A stretch of DNA of 64,000 bases from G963663315 sp963663315 (GTDB lineage: Bacteria > Pseudomonadota > Gammaproteobacteria > Arenicellales > Poriferihabitantaceae). The position numbers and the translations under genes were made by a program. Shown in pieces: positions 46,029-54,083 of this stretch. The stretch is taken from contig OY760176.1 in assembly GCA_963663315.1 (NCBI GenBank), positions 2,046,001-2,110,000 on the forward strand, read 5' to 3'. The number at the start of each line of letters is the position of its first letter. Positions within the stretch are counted from its first letter, which is position 1. The notes beneath the pieces were generated by a model. It was not told the origin of the DNA. It saw only the letters and a list, made by a program, of their open reading frames with translations, and searched no databases.

Positions 46029-47084
46029 GTGAAAGACGTGAACGAACCAGTCATACGTCTTGATGATGTATGGAAGATATTCGGTGATCGTGCCGATGAG
46101 GCCATGCAGGCCGTGAAGAATGAAGGGTTATCAAAACCCGAAGTGCTTGCGAGGTACGGCTGTGTGATCGGTGTCGCAAAGTGTACATTTGAAGTCACTT
46201 ACGGTGAGATATTCTGTGTAATGGGGTTGTCGGGGTCAGGTAAATCAACCATGGTCCGACATCTCAACCGACTGCTCGAACCTACCGCCGGTCAGATCTA
46301 TGTGCTCGGCAAGGACATGATGTCATTGAATGCAACCGAGTTGCGCAAAATGAGGGCGGCGCATATCGGTATGGTGTTTCAGCACATGGCGCTGTTCCCG
46401 CACCGTACGGTACGCGATAACGTTGCGTTTCCGCTGCAAGTGCAGGGAGAGCCGAAGTCAAGGCGCTGGGAAGAATCGCAGCGTTGTCTCAGTATGGTCA
46501 ACCTGGATGGATATGAAGACCGTTACCCGAGAGAACTGTCAGGTGGAATGCAACAACGCGTCGGTCTGGCCCGGGCATTGGCTTCTGATCCGGAAGTGTT
46601 GTTGATGGACGAGCCATTTTCGGCGCTGGACCCACTGATTCGGCGCCAGTTACAGGAGCAGTTCATGACGTTGTCGGCCGAACTCGGCAAAACAACGGTC
46701 TTTATTACCCATGATCTGGATGAAGCCATCAGAATAGGCAACCGGATCGCAATCATGAAGGATGGCGTGATAGTCCAGATTGGAACTCCGGAAGAAATAG
46801 TAACCAATCCGATTGATGACTATGTGGCCGATTTCGTCGAGGGCATTTCCACTCTGAAATTGATTTTTGCCCACACAATCATGGTAAAAACAGATGAGTA
46901 TCAACCGCAGCGGGGTGATGATCTGTCGAAGTCTCTGAGAACATCCCATGATACCGACCTCTCCGGATTGATAGACTTGTCCACAACTACCGATCAACCC
47001 ATCATCATTACAGATGATGGCAAAGACGTTGGAGTGATCAATAAAACAACACTTCTAAAAGGCATAAAAGGGGGTGACAACTGA
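46029..47084 (+). CDS. proV: Glycine betaine/proline ABC transporter ATPase
   Basis: A 351-residue ATPase. Walker A GLSGSGKST is at 66-74, the signature LSGGMQQR at 170-177 and Walker B LLMDEP at 191-196. The 55-residue lead before the ATPase fold (WKIFGDRADEAM, KPEVLARYGCVIGVAKCTFEV) is the ProV/OpuAA-type extension. The C-terminal 80 residues resemble a shortened CBS-like regulatory tail (IIITDDGKDVGVINKTTLL), which in relatives senses ionic strength. The start is GTG 46029 and the TGA overlaps the proW ATG by one base. Confidence 0.95.
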   Translation: MKDVNEPVIRLDDVWKIFGDRADEAMQAVKNEGLSKPEVLARYGCVIGVAKCTFEVTYGEIFCVMGLSGSGKSTMVRHLNRLLEPTAGQIYVLGKDMMSLNATELRKMRAAHIGMVFQHMALFPHRTVRDNVAFPLQVQGEPKSRRWEESQRCLSMVNLDGYEDRYPRELSGGMQQRVGLARALASDPEVLLMDEPFSALDPLIRRQLQEQFMTLSAELGKTTVFITHDLDEAIRIGNRIAIMKDGVIVQIGTPEEIVTNPIDDYVADFVEGISTLKLIFAHTIMVKTDEYQPQRGDDLSKSLRTSHDTDLSGLIDLSTTTDQPIIITDDGKDVGVINKTTLLKGIKGGDN

Positions 47085-48628
47085 TGAAAGAAACCGGAAT
47101 TGTGCCGGAGGCAAACACATTGGGGAGTTCGGTAAGGGATTTTATCGGGTCCAACCATTCCTACTATGAAAAGGAATTTGACAAAATCCAGTCTGCGACG
47201 AAATTTCCCTGGAGTTGGAATATGATGGCTGCTTTGGCCGGTCCTTTCTGGGGCGCAGCGAGAGGACTGTGGGGGTATTTCTGGACCTTCATGGTACTCG
47301 AAATTCTCGCGCTTGTGCAAATAGGCAAAGGACTGTGGGGTCAGCTTGGGGCAGATAAACTTGCCAGGGCTGAAAAACTGACGGCAAGATATACCGAAAC
47401 AATAGCCCAGGCGGATGTGGCAAGGGCGGCAGGAGAATCCGGCGCAGATGCCATTTATACGCGCGCTGAAAATCTGAATAAAGTGATCGACCGTCTGATT
47501 GACGAGGCCGCTTCGGCCTCCTCAGGGGCGCCTGGCTATCTGCTTGCCGGCATCGTGCTATTTATTGTTTTCAGGGCAGTGCAGGGTTTTTACGCGAATC
47601 TCAAATACGAGCAACAATATCTGGCTTGGCGGGCAGAACCGCAAACCACCCTGTCCGGATTCCATTGGTCCTGGGCAGGGTTTGGCGGATTGCTTTGGCT
47701 GGCGATCGTTCCCCTGACCCTGTACAAATTTACGGTAGGAAAAATCGCACCTGCCTTGTCGCCTTACGTGGGGCAATTTCCAGTAGAGAAAAAGCAATAC
47801 TTTTCGCCGATCTCCGTCTGGATGGATGAGGGTTTTGACCACATTTCCCTTAAATTTGGTGACGTTTTCGACGGCGTAGTCGTGGCTATAAGAACCGTGC
47901 TGGATGGACTTGAGACGGTATTTGTCGATACCCCCTGGCCGGTTGTAATGACCGTCATTGTAGTTACTGCATGGCGATTGGCCGGCCCCCGGGTTGCAAT
48001 ATTTTCTGCAGCTGCGCTGGCTTATCTCGGCCTGTGTGGTTTATGGGAAACCAGTATGATAACGGTAGCGCTATTGGGGGCAGCCGCCTTTTTATGCCTG
48101 CTGATGGGTATTCCTCTCGGAATCTGGTTTGGCAAAAGCAAGCGTGTCTACAATGCCGCCCTTCCGGTTCTGGATTTCATGCAGACCATGCCGGCATTCG
48201 TGTACCTGATTCCGATTATCGCTTTCTTCGGCACCGGCAAGCCACCAGGTGTGCTGGCAACCCTGATTTTTGGTATGCCGCCCGTGGTCAGGCTGACCGC
48301 TCTCGGAATGCGCGGTGTCCCGGAAAATACCAAGGAAGCAGCAATCGCATTCGGCGCGACAAAGTGGGAACTGATGAGGAATGTTGAAATTCCCCTGGCG
48401 ATGCCATCAATCATGACCGGAATCAACCAGACCATATTGATGTGTTTGTCGATGGTGGTGATCGCGTCATTGATTGGCGCCAAGGGCCTTGGTCAGGATG
48501 TGCTGGTTGCACTGCAATATGCGGCCAAGGGACAGGGAATGCTGGCGGGTCTGGCGATTCTGTTTGTCGCCATGGTGATTGATCGCATCATCCAGGGGCA
48601 TTATCGCCGGTCTACCCAGGGACGCTGA
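47084..48628 (+). CDS. proW: Glycine betaine ABC transporter permease with long N-terminal extension
   Basis: A 514-residue protein. The C-terminal part (about 285-510) is the ProW permease: helices, PLGIWFGKSKRVYNAALPVLD, FGMPPVVRLTALGMRGVPENTKEAAIAFGA (read as the EAA loop, in two stretches) and LIGAKGLGQDVLVAL. E. coli ProW has about 354 residues. The first 270 here hold extra hydrophobic segments: WNMMAALAGPFWGAARGLWGY and FTFMVLEILAL-like helices at 45-85, a helical soluble stretch with Ala and Glu (about 95-145), then LLAGIVLFIVFRAVQGFY and WAGFGGLLWLAIVPLTLY. The front resembles DUF2628-type membrane domains. It starts on the proV stop (TGATG). Confidence 0.9.
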   Translation: MKETGIVPEANTLGSSVRDFIGSNHSYYEKEFDKIQSATKFPWSWNMMAALAGPFWGAARGLWGYFWTFMVLEILALVQIGKGLWGQLGADKLARAEKLTARYTETIAQADVARAAGESGADAIYTRAENLNKVIDRLIDEAASASSGAPGYLLAGIVLFIVFRAVQGFYANLKYEQQYLAWRAEPQTTLSGFHWSWAGFGGLLWLAIVPLTLYKFTVGKIAPALSPYVGQFPVEKKQYFSPISVWMDEGFDHISLKFGDVFDGVVVAIRTVLDGLETVFVDTPWPVVMTVIVVTAWRLAGPRVAIFSAAALAYLGLCGLWETSMITVALLGAAAFLCLLMGIPLGIWFGKSKRVYNAALPVLDFMQTMPAFVYLIPIIAFFGTGKPPGVLATLIFGMPPVVRLTALGMRGVPENTKEAAIAFGATKWELMRNVEIPLAMPSIMTGINQTILMCLSMVVIASLIGAKGLGQDVLVALQYAAKGQGMLAGLAILFVAMVIDRIIQGHYRRSTQGR

Positions 48629-48645
48629 TCCGGGATCGAAAAGAG

Positions 48646-48825
48646 CTACACGGAAGAAATCAGAAAAACCACAAATAGTACGACCAGCCCGATCGGTATC
48701 AGCACCCCGATCCAGTCTTTGGGTGCGTCCCTGTCCTGTTCCAGTCGAGGTTTGATCCGCGGCAGAAACCAGAACAGCAGCAGTACCATAAAAATACCAA
48801 TTACCACTCTTTCCCAGGTATCCAT
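48646..48825 (-). CDS. Small membrane protein, 59 residues
   Basis: An ATG at 48825 opens a 59-codon frame. The product has two membrane segments, VVIGIFMVLLLFWFLP (about 7-22) and WIGVLIPIGLVVLFVVFLIS (about 38-57), linked by a polar loop with RIKPRLEQDRDAPKD. This amphipathic pattern with charged loop is typical of real small membrane proteins. It faces proW convergently with 17 bases between the ends. No family is recognised. Confidence 0.6.
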   Translation of the reverse strand: MDTWERVVIGIFMVLLLFWFLPRIKPRLEQDRDAPKDWIGVLIPIGLVVLFVVFLISSV

Positions 48826-48843
48826 ATTCTGATTACCTGCTGA

Positions 48844-48945
48844 TTATTTCAGGGGGCTCGAAGGCGGTCTGCATCCGGCCCAGTAAACAATATGGATATC
48901 AGGATAGGTACGTGTTTTGCCATTGTATTCAAACTCTTTCGTCAT
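48844..48945 (-). pseudogene. Fragment of a molybdopterin oxidoreductase (TorA/BisC/DmsA type)
   Basis: A 33-codon minus-strand frame reads MTKEFEYNGKTRTYPDIHIV then YWAGC. In TMAO, DMSO and biotin-sulfoxide reductases a central segment runs (N-P-G-K)-x-Y-N-G-x-x-x-x-Y-P-D-I-x-L-V-Y-W-A-G-G-N-P-F-H-H; the match stops exactly after YWAG and a stop follows. No other part of such a gene is around it. This looks like a fossil of a deleted molybdoenzyme gene, lying just before the 59-residue membrane protein. It is recognised by pattern memory only. Confidence 0.5.
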
Positions 48946-49077
48946 CTGGAAATATTACCATTTTGATGCCCGGCTTTCATTACTTTACGAAATGCGATTA
49001 TGACACTGCAAGAATTGGTGAATTTCCCGTTAAGTAGTATGATTGGTGTTTCCAGAATCAGATTGAGGATAAGGGTT

Positions 49078-49377
49078 TTGAAAGCACTGGCAGATATTTG
49101 TATTATTCCGATCGGAGTCGGGGTATCGGTTTCCGGGCACGTGGTGGCTTGTCAGGAGATTTTTGACGAAACCGGTCTGGATACCCGTTTACACGCATAC
49201 GGAACCAATGTTGAAGGCGAATGGGATGATGTGATGGCGGCATTGAAACGATGCCATGAAAAGGTTCACGCAATGGGTGCACCCCGGATCAGTACGACCA
49301 TACGATTGGGAACCCGGGTTGATCGTGAGCAATCGATGCAGGACAAGATTGACAGTGTAATGAACAAGATGAAATAG
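49078..49377 (+). CDS. Thiamine-binding protein, MTH1187/YqgV (DUF77) family
   Basis: A 99-residue protein with the family blocks ADICIIPIGVGVSVSGHVVA, LHAYGTNVEGEWDDVMAALK and HAMGAPRISTTIRLGTR. Members bind thiamine and form tetramers. The TTG at 49078 is chosen because it has GAGGATAAGG just upstream and gives the family's normal length; the ATG at 49000 would add 26 residues without family similarity. The next gene begins 8 bases after the stop. Confidence 0.88.
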   Translation: MKALADICIIPIGVGVSVSGHVVACQEIFDETGLDTRLHAYGTNVEGEWDDVMAALKRCHEKVHAMGAPRISTTIRLGTRVDREQSMQDKIDSVMNKMK

Positions 49378-49385
49378 CGAGTAAA

Positions 49386-49883
49386 ATGAAGAAACATATA
49401 ATTGCAATAGCAAGCTGGGCCATGGCAATCTGGATGTGCAAGGTGTTCTTGTTCTCAATTCCCTACAAATTTACCGGGCACCCCGACACCCAGCATATAT
49501 TTAGCACCATAGGCGGCTGGATGTCAGGGATTCTGGGTGAAAGCCTGGGCTCGCTGTTTGCCAGTTTCGGCCCTTATGCCGTGGGCAGTTTCGAGTTGTT
49601 GACATCGCTGGTATTGCTGCTCCCTGGATTGATCTGGCTGCTTGCAATAGTCGGTGTTGGTAACGTCGGGGGAGATCCAGTCAGGGCAAAAATTCACCTC
49701 ATTGGCGGTGCGATGGCCGCTTTCGTCATGGCAGGCGCGGTATTCTTTCACTTGGTCACGCCGCTGGGCATTGTAGTGCTGCATGAAGGTAAATCCGATG
49801 GCGGATCCCTGTTCTACGCAGCGCTTTCGATTCTGGTAATGGGTATTGTGATGTTCTTCATAAACGGAAAGCCAGCCCGGTAA
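49386..49883 (+). CDS. Putative membrane protein (DoxX-like)
   Basis: A 165-residue protein with four hydrophobic helices: residues 5-27 (AIASWAMAIWMCKVFLFSI), 65-92 (SFELLTSLVLLLPGLIWLLA), 104-124 (IGGAMAAFVMAGAVFFHLVT) and 142-159 (LFYAALSILVMGIVMFFI). The arrangement and motifs YKFTGHPDTQHIFS and FHLVTPLG recall the DoxX-like group. No catalytic residues are evident. It lies between the thiamine-binding gene and the ATP-grasp cassette and may be co-transcribed with either. Confidence 0.75.
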   Translation: MKKHIIAIASWAMAIWMCKVFLFSIPYKFTGHPDTQHIFSTIGGWMSGILGESLGSLFASFGPYAVGSFELLTSLVLLLPGLIWLLAIVGVGNVGGDPVRAKIHLIGGAMAAFVMAGAVFFHLVTPLGIVVLHEGKSDGGSLFYAALSILVMGIVMFFINGKPAR

Positions 49884-49936
49884 TGCCTGCAGAAAACCGG
49901 ATATTCATTTTCTGGCATTAACTTCGGTACACGCTT

Positions 49937-50773
49937 GTGAAGATTACCGCCGTAATGGTGGCAACCTACATTATCGACTGCTGTCTTATAGGGACAAAAC
50001 CCTGCAAATATTTTCAGCTTAACTCTCCCTGGTTTAACGAGAACAAGGGAGTGTTTTCGAAAACGGATATGGACAGACTGATTCCCGAACACTGGAGGCT
50101 GGAGCAGAATTATGACGATGGCGTGTCGAACCCCGTATCGTTTCCGGTATTTCTGAAACCCGAATGGAGCGAAAACGCGAAAGGAGTCTATCGAGCAGAC
50201 AACCCGGAAGAACTACGGTTGATTCGTCAGATAATCTCCACATCGACGGCGCCCTATCTGCTGCAACAAGGAGCCAGCCGCAAGCGGGAGTTCGAGATAT
50301 TCTGTTTGCGGGATTACCGGAACAAGAACCGGTTTTCGGTTTTTTCGATTACTGAAACAATCAATCGCAGGGAACTAAACCCGATAAACAGTATCAATAA
50401 CCCGGATACGCACTATCGGGATCTGACAGATCAATTCACCGAAGAGCAGAAAAAGGCCGTGTATAGCATACTGAATCAGATTGGCTCGTTCGCGATATCA
50501 CGACTGAGCGTTCGCGCTGATTCGCCGGAACAACTGGTGGCCGGGAACTTCCAGGTGATTGAGCTGAATTTGTTTACGCCGATGCCGATTCATATGCTGG
50601 ACCCAAGGTATAAAATCCGGGATCTGTGGAAAATGATTCGTCGATACATGATGTTTCTTGCGCGCCTGACCCGGGTTCGGGAAATGCATCTTGTGGAAAA
50701 ACCGGTTTATACCCGAATCATGTCCTACAACCGGAAAAGCGCTTTCGCCAAATTTACAAGGGGAAAAATATGA
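49937..50773 (+). CDS. ATP-grasp-like protein 1 of the ATP-grasp/MFS cassette
   Basis: A 278-residue protein. Residues 69-90 (SFPVFLKPEWSENAKGVYRA) match the first ATP-grasp lobe with the nucleotide lysine (Lys74), 107-111 (YLLQQ) the hinge region, 118-125 (EFEIFCLR) a strand of the second lobe, and 206-212 (QVIELNL) the E-x-N metal motif. It is thus an ATP-dependent carboxylate-amine ligase-like protein, smaller than most and without a clear N-terminal domain. The start is GTG 49937, with a poor ribosome site; ATG 49955 is an alternative. The stop overlaps the ATG of the next gene (ATGA). Substrates are unknown. Confidence 0.75.
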   Translation: MKITAVMVATYIIDCCLIGTKPCKYFQLNSPWFNENKGVFSKTDMDRLIPEHWRLEQNYDDGVSNPVSFPVFLKPEWSENAKGVYRADNPEELRLIRQIISTSTAPYLLQQGASRKREFEIFCLRDYRNKNRFSVFSITETINRRELNPINSINNPDTHYRDLTDQFTEEQKKAVYSILNQIGSFAISRLSVRADSPEQLVAGNFQVIELNLFTPMPIHMLDPRYKIRDLWKMIRRYMMFLARLTRVREMHLVEKPVYTRIMSYNRKSAFAKFTRGKI

Positions 50774-51678
50774 GGAAGTTGAAAGCAATGATCTACGCAT
50801 GGATCAGTGAGCGATACATGCATGATTGTAGTAATTTCAATACGCTGGCTGTACGCAAAGGCTGTAGATCGAAAGCCCAGGGGCGGGCGATTTTCGAAAA
50901 TAACAACGTTCCACATGCGCGCGGCATGGTTTTCTTCTGGCCTTGGTCCGCGCACCGGTTTGCCCGTCGGCACGGCTTTCCACTGGTGATCAAACCGAAT
51001 GTGAGCGGCTACTCACGCGGCAGTTATTTCCCGATACGAAATTACCGGGAACTCTATCAGGCGATTTTCCGGGCAAAGATCTGGTGGCCAATGACGATGA
51101 TAGAACAGTACCTCAAGGGAGCCAACTATCGGGTTTTGACTGAAGGCAACGGGCTGATTTCCGTGATTCGTCGATATCCACCGTTTGTCACAGGCAACGG
51201 GCAGGACACCATAGAAGTACTGATCGATAAGGAGAACGCGATTCGCAGGGAAATGAATCTGCATCCGACCATTTTCCCAGTATCGAAAAACCGGAATGCA
51301 ATCCGGCATCTGCGAAAACAGAATCTCGGCCTGTCATCCATTCCCTGGGAAGGTCAGCAAGTCGAAATTTTTCACCGGGTTGCACTGGCGCCCGGAGGTG
51401 TGGTCGAAACTATAGATCAGAACACCATCGCCGAAGAAAACAAGATACTATTCATGGATGTCGTCAAAATGTTCGGCGCCAATGTACTCGGTATTGATGT
51501 GATATTTGAAAAAGGGATCGAAATCCCTCATTCAGAACAAAAATGCATTTTTATCGAGGTCAATTCCCGGCCTTATATCAAGATGCACCATTATCCGCGA
51601 TACGGCAAGGTCGAAAACTTCAATCACGCTCTGGCAAAACTGGCAAAACTGGACATCACTGACCAGGACATTTTCTGA
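50770..51678 (+). CDS. ATP-grasp ligase 2, cyanophycin-synthetase-like
   Basis: A 302-residue ATP-grasp enzyme. Lys75 in FPLVIKPNVSG, hinge Glu112 in IEQYLKGANYRVL, ISVIRRYPPFVTGNGQDTI (131-149), Asp243 in LGIDVIF and the E263-x-N265 metal pair in IFIEVNSRP correspond to the ATP-grasp part of cyanophycin synthetase (CphA), which adds amino acids to a peptide backbone through acyl phosphate. The Mur-ligase half and N-terminal domain of CphA are absent. It probably forms an amide or peptide bond on a small substrate. The start at ATG 50770 is set by the ATGA overlap with the preceding gene; the longer frame from 50626 runs inside it. The MFS gene begins two bases after the stop. Confidence 0.85.
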   Translation: MRKLKAMIYAWISERYMHDCSNFNTLAVRKGCRSKAQGRAIFENNNVPHARGMVFFWPWSAHRFARRHGFPLVIKPNVSGYSRGSYFPIRNYRELYQAIFRAKIWWPMTMIEQYLKGANYRVLTEGNGLISVIRRYPPFVTGNGQDTIEVLIDKENAIRREMNLHPTIFPVSKNRNAIRHLRKQNLGLSSIPWEGQQVEIFHRVALAPGGVVETIDQNTIAEENKILFMDVVKMFGANVLGIDVIFEKGIEIPHSEQKCIFIEVNSRPYIKMHHYPRYGKVENFNHALAKLAKLDITDQDIF

Positions 51679-51680
51679 AA

Positions 51681-52844
51681 ATGTCGCCCGACAGCCGTAC
51701 CTTCAATCAGTATCTGGGGCTGCACTCCCTGCTGATTGGCATATTCCCTTTCTATATTCCAGTTTACCTGTGGAATCAGAAGTTTGTCCTGGGGGATATT
51801 TCGGTGTTTATCTCGTTGGCCGGAATCGGGTTTTGTTGTGGCTTGTGGGTGTGGGACCGGCTCAGATTGAAAATAAGCCTGGGCCAATTGATTGCGCTGT
51901 CATTGATTCTGGAAATCATCCTGCTTTTTAATGTGCATCTGCTGGAAATGAACCGGCCGACATTACTGGTACTGGGCGTAACTTACGGGATCTACAATAG
52001 TTTTTACTGGACTACCCTGCGTGCACTGTTTTTTGATTTGATTGATGTTGAATCATCCGGTCGAAAATATGGAAACCTGCAAATTCTCGTTGGCTTTTCG
52101 TTGCAGGTCGGTATTCTGATTGGCGGCTTTCTGCTGGAAACAACCAGTCTCATCTATATGCTGATCGTGTCCGCAGTGGTTGCAGTGATCGGATATTTCG
52201 TTGTCACCTGGAATCGACCGGGCTATCCGATCATCCTGTCCCAGCATGACTGTTTGAGTCTGAAAGATGTAGTCCGGTTCAAGGATAATGAAAACTCACG
52301 GCTGATATTCCTGCTGGACGGCTTTTTTCTTTTTGCAGAGAGTTTCTACTGGGTAATCACACTGTTTTTGCTGGTCCACGAAAGTTTCTCCCGACTCGGC
52401 ATCATGGTGCTTTCACTGGCCATTATTTTCGGCATTATCTTCTATTTGCTGAAAAACACCATTGATCGACTGGGGCGTAATCGAGTATATCGGTTCGCGG
52501 TTATTTTATATGCGTTGTCCTGGGCGTTCAGGGCGTTGACCGACGACACTCTGAGCCTGGAAGTGCTCTATCTGTTCCTGGTGGTTATTACTTTTTGTAC
52601 CGTCTTTTTCAGACTCACCATGAACAAGCGATTCTATGATCTGGCAAAACTGACCTGCTCGCACGATTATCTTGTCTTGAAAAGCTACTATTCCCAAGCG
52701 GCGATTGTCGTCATTTTTGGCCTGATGGGTTACTGGTTGCACAGTATCGAACCCGGCGCCTGGTCATTGACTCCGATTTACTGGATATCCACCGTCTTTG
52801 CGCTGATTTACCTGATTTACGGAATGCGGCGCTACAGCCAGTAG
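51681..52844 (+). CDS. MFS-type transporter of the ATP-grasp cassette
   Basis: A 387-residue polytopic membrane protein with about 10-12 helices (for example GIFPFYIPVYLW, VFISLAGIGFCCGLWVW, LLIGGFLLETTSLIYML-like, LDGFFLFAESFYWVITLFL, IVVIFGLMGYWL), in two halves joined near residue 190. The RLRLKIS-type basic loop after helix 2 is MFS-like. It starts two bases after the second ATP-grasp gene, so it is clearly in the same operon and probably exports the product of the two ligases. No substrate family can be named. It converges with the alcohol dehydrogenase gene. Confidence 0.85.
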   Translation: MSPDSRTFNQYLGLHSLLIGIFPFYIPVYLWNQKFVLGDISVFISLAGIGFCCGLWVWDRLRLKISLGQLIALSLILEIILLFNVHLLEMNRPTLLVLGVTYGIYNSFYWTTLRALFFDLIDVESSGRKYGNLQILVGFSLQVGILIGGFLLETTSLIYMLIVSAVVAVIGYFVVTWNRPGYPIILSQHDCLSLKDVVRFKDNENSRLIFLLDGFFLFAESFYWVITLFLLVHESFSRLGIMVLSLAIIFGIIFYLLKNTIDRLGRNRVYRFAVILYALSWAFRALTDDTLSLEVLYLFLVVITFCTVFFRLTMNKRFYDLAKLTCSHDYLVLKSYYSQAAIVVIFGLMGYWLHSIEPGAWSLTPIYWISTVFALIYLIYGMRRYSQ

Positions 52845-52865
52845 ACCTCGTCGGGTCGTCCAGGG

Positions 52866-54029
52866 TCAAAATCTGCCGTGAACTGCGTTGGCGGCCACTT
52901 CGCTATACGATTTAGCATCGAAAGCGATAGGATTGGTGCCAGCTGAAGGGTCAGCAACCGCCATTTCACCAATTTCATCGATTCGATCATCGCCAATATT
53001 GATCTCCTGCAAGGTGTTCGGAATACCAATGCTGCCGCGCAATTCCATGACCCAATCGAGAAATGGATCAAATCCCGGTTTAAGTCCAAGATAGCGGGAA
53101 AGCCTCGCAACCGGTTCCAGAATGGCGGATCTATTGGCTATCAGCACATAGGGCATCAGGATGGCATTAAGCGTTCCATGATGTGCGTCATAAATCGCCC
53201 CCAATGGATGGGCAAGCGCATGCATGGCGCCGAGACCACGCTGAAATGCGGTCGCCCCCATTGAAGATGCCACCAGCATCCGGGTTCTCGCTTCGATATC
53301 ATCACCATGGGCAACCGCAACAGGCAGATATTCCTTGATAAGACGAATGCCTTCCACCGCAATCCCTTCGGCCATCGGATGAAACAGTGGAGAACAAAAT
53401 GCCTCAAGGTTATGGGACAGTGCGTCCATGCCTGTCGCTGCGGTCAGCATCGGCGGCAGACCGACGGTCAGTTCGGGATCCAGTATCACACAATCCGGGC
53501 ACATGTCGGGATGAAATACGATGACTTTACGATGCTCGTCCTGTTTGACAATGACCGCGGCACGACCTACTTCCGAGCCGGTACCTGCGGTAGTGGGAAT
53601 GGCCACGACCGGAGCAATCCTGCTGGCATCTGCACGAGTCCAGTTATCGCCTGTGTCTTCCAGATCCCACAAACTGCATTCCTGCCCGGCGATAACGGCA
53701 ATTGCCTTTCCGGCATCCAGTCCGCTGCCACCCCCCAGGGCAATAACACTGTCATGCTTCCCGGCCTTGTATGCGGCAACACCATCGCTGACATTCTCCC
53801 CGGAAGGGTTGGGTTTGACATCACTGAAAATCCGAATTCTCAACCCGGCGTGATGGCAGATATCGACGATTTCCCGGACCATCGGTAATGCGGCGACACC
53901 CGGGTCGGTGACCAGCAGCGGCGCAGCCATATCGTATGTTTTGCAGACTTCGGCTATTTCATTGACACGTCCGGCGCCGACTCGCATGGCGGTAGGGTAG
54001 TTCCAGTTTATGTTTATGTTCATGTTCAT
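52866..54029 (-). CDS. Iron-containing alcohol dehydrogenase
   Basis: A 387-residue type III (Fe) alcohol dehydrogenase. NAD binding is shown by ALGGGSGLDAGKAIA and the metal ligands by the Asp in VILDPEL, then DALSHNLEAF (His) and the GAMHALAHPLGAIYDAHHG block with two further His. It oxidises a primary or secondary alcohol to the carbonyl, or the reverse. The N-terminus MNMNININWNYPTAMRVGAG is Asn-rich, with the family start at about residue 9. Substrate unknown. Confidence 0.92.
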   Translation of the reverse strand: MNMNININWNYPTAMRVGAGRVNEIAEVCKTYDMAAPLLVTDPGVAALPMVREIVDICHHAGLRIRIFSDVKPNPSGENVSDGVAAYKAGKHDSVIALGGGSGLDAGKAIAVIAGQECSLWDLEDTGDNWTRADASRIAPVVAIPTTAGTGSEVGRAAVIVKQDEHRKVIVFHPDMCPDCVILDPELTVGLPPMLTAATGMDALSHNLEAFCSPLFHPMAEGIAVEGIRLIKEYLPVAVAHGDDIEARTRMLVASSMGATAFQRGLGAMHALAHPLGAIYDAHHGTLNAILMPYVLIANRSAILEPVARLSRYLGLKPGFDPFLDWVMELRGSIGIPNTLQEINIGDDRIDEIGEMAVADPSAGTNPIAFDAKSYSEVAANAVHGRF

Positions 54030-54083
54030 GGCTTGTTCGACAGGTACTGGACAGGGTCGGTTGCTCTGGTCAGAAAGTGAATG

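Noticed and set aside
48946..49077. Possible TPP riboswitch before the thiamine-binding gene
   Set aside because: The conserved CTGAGA and ACCTGATC-type elements are absent.
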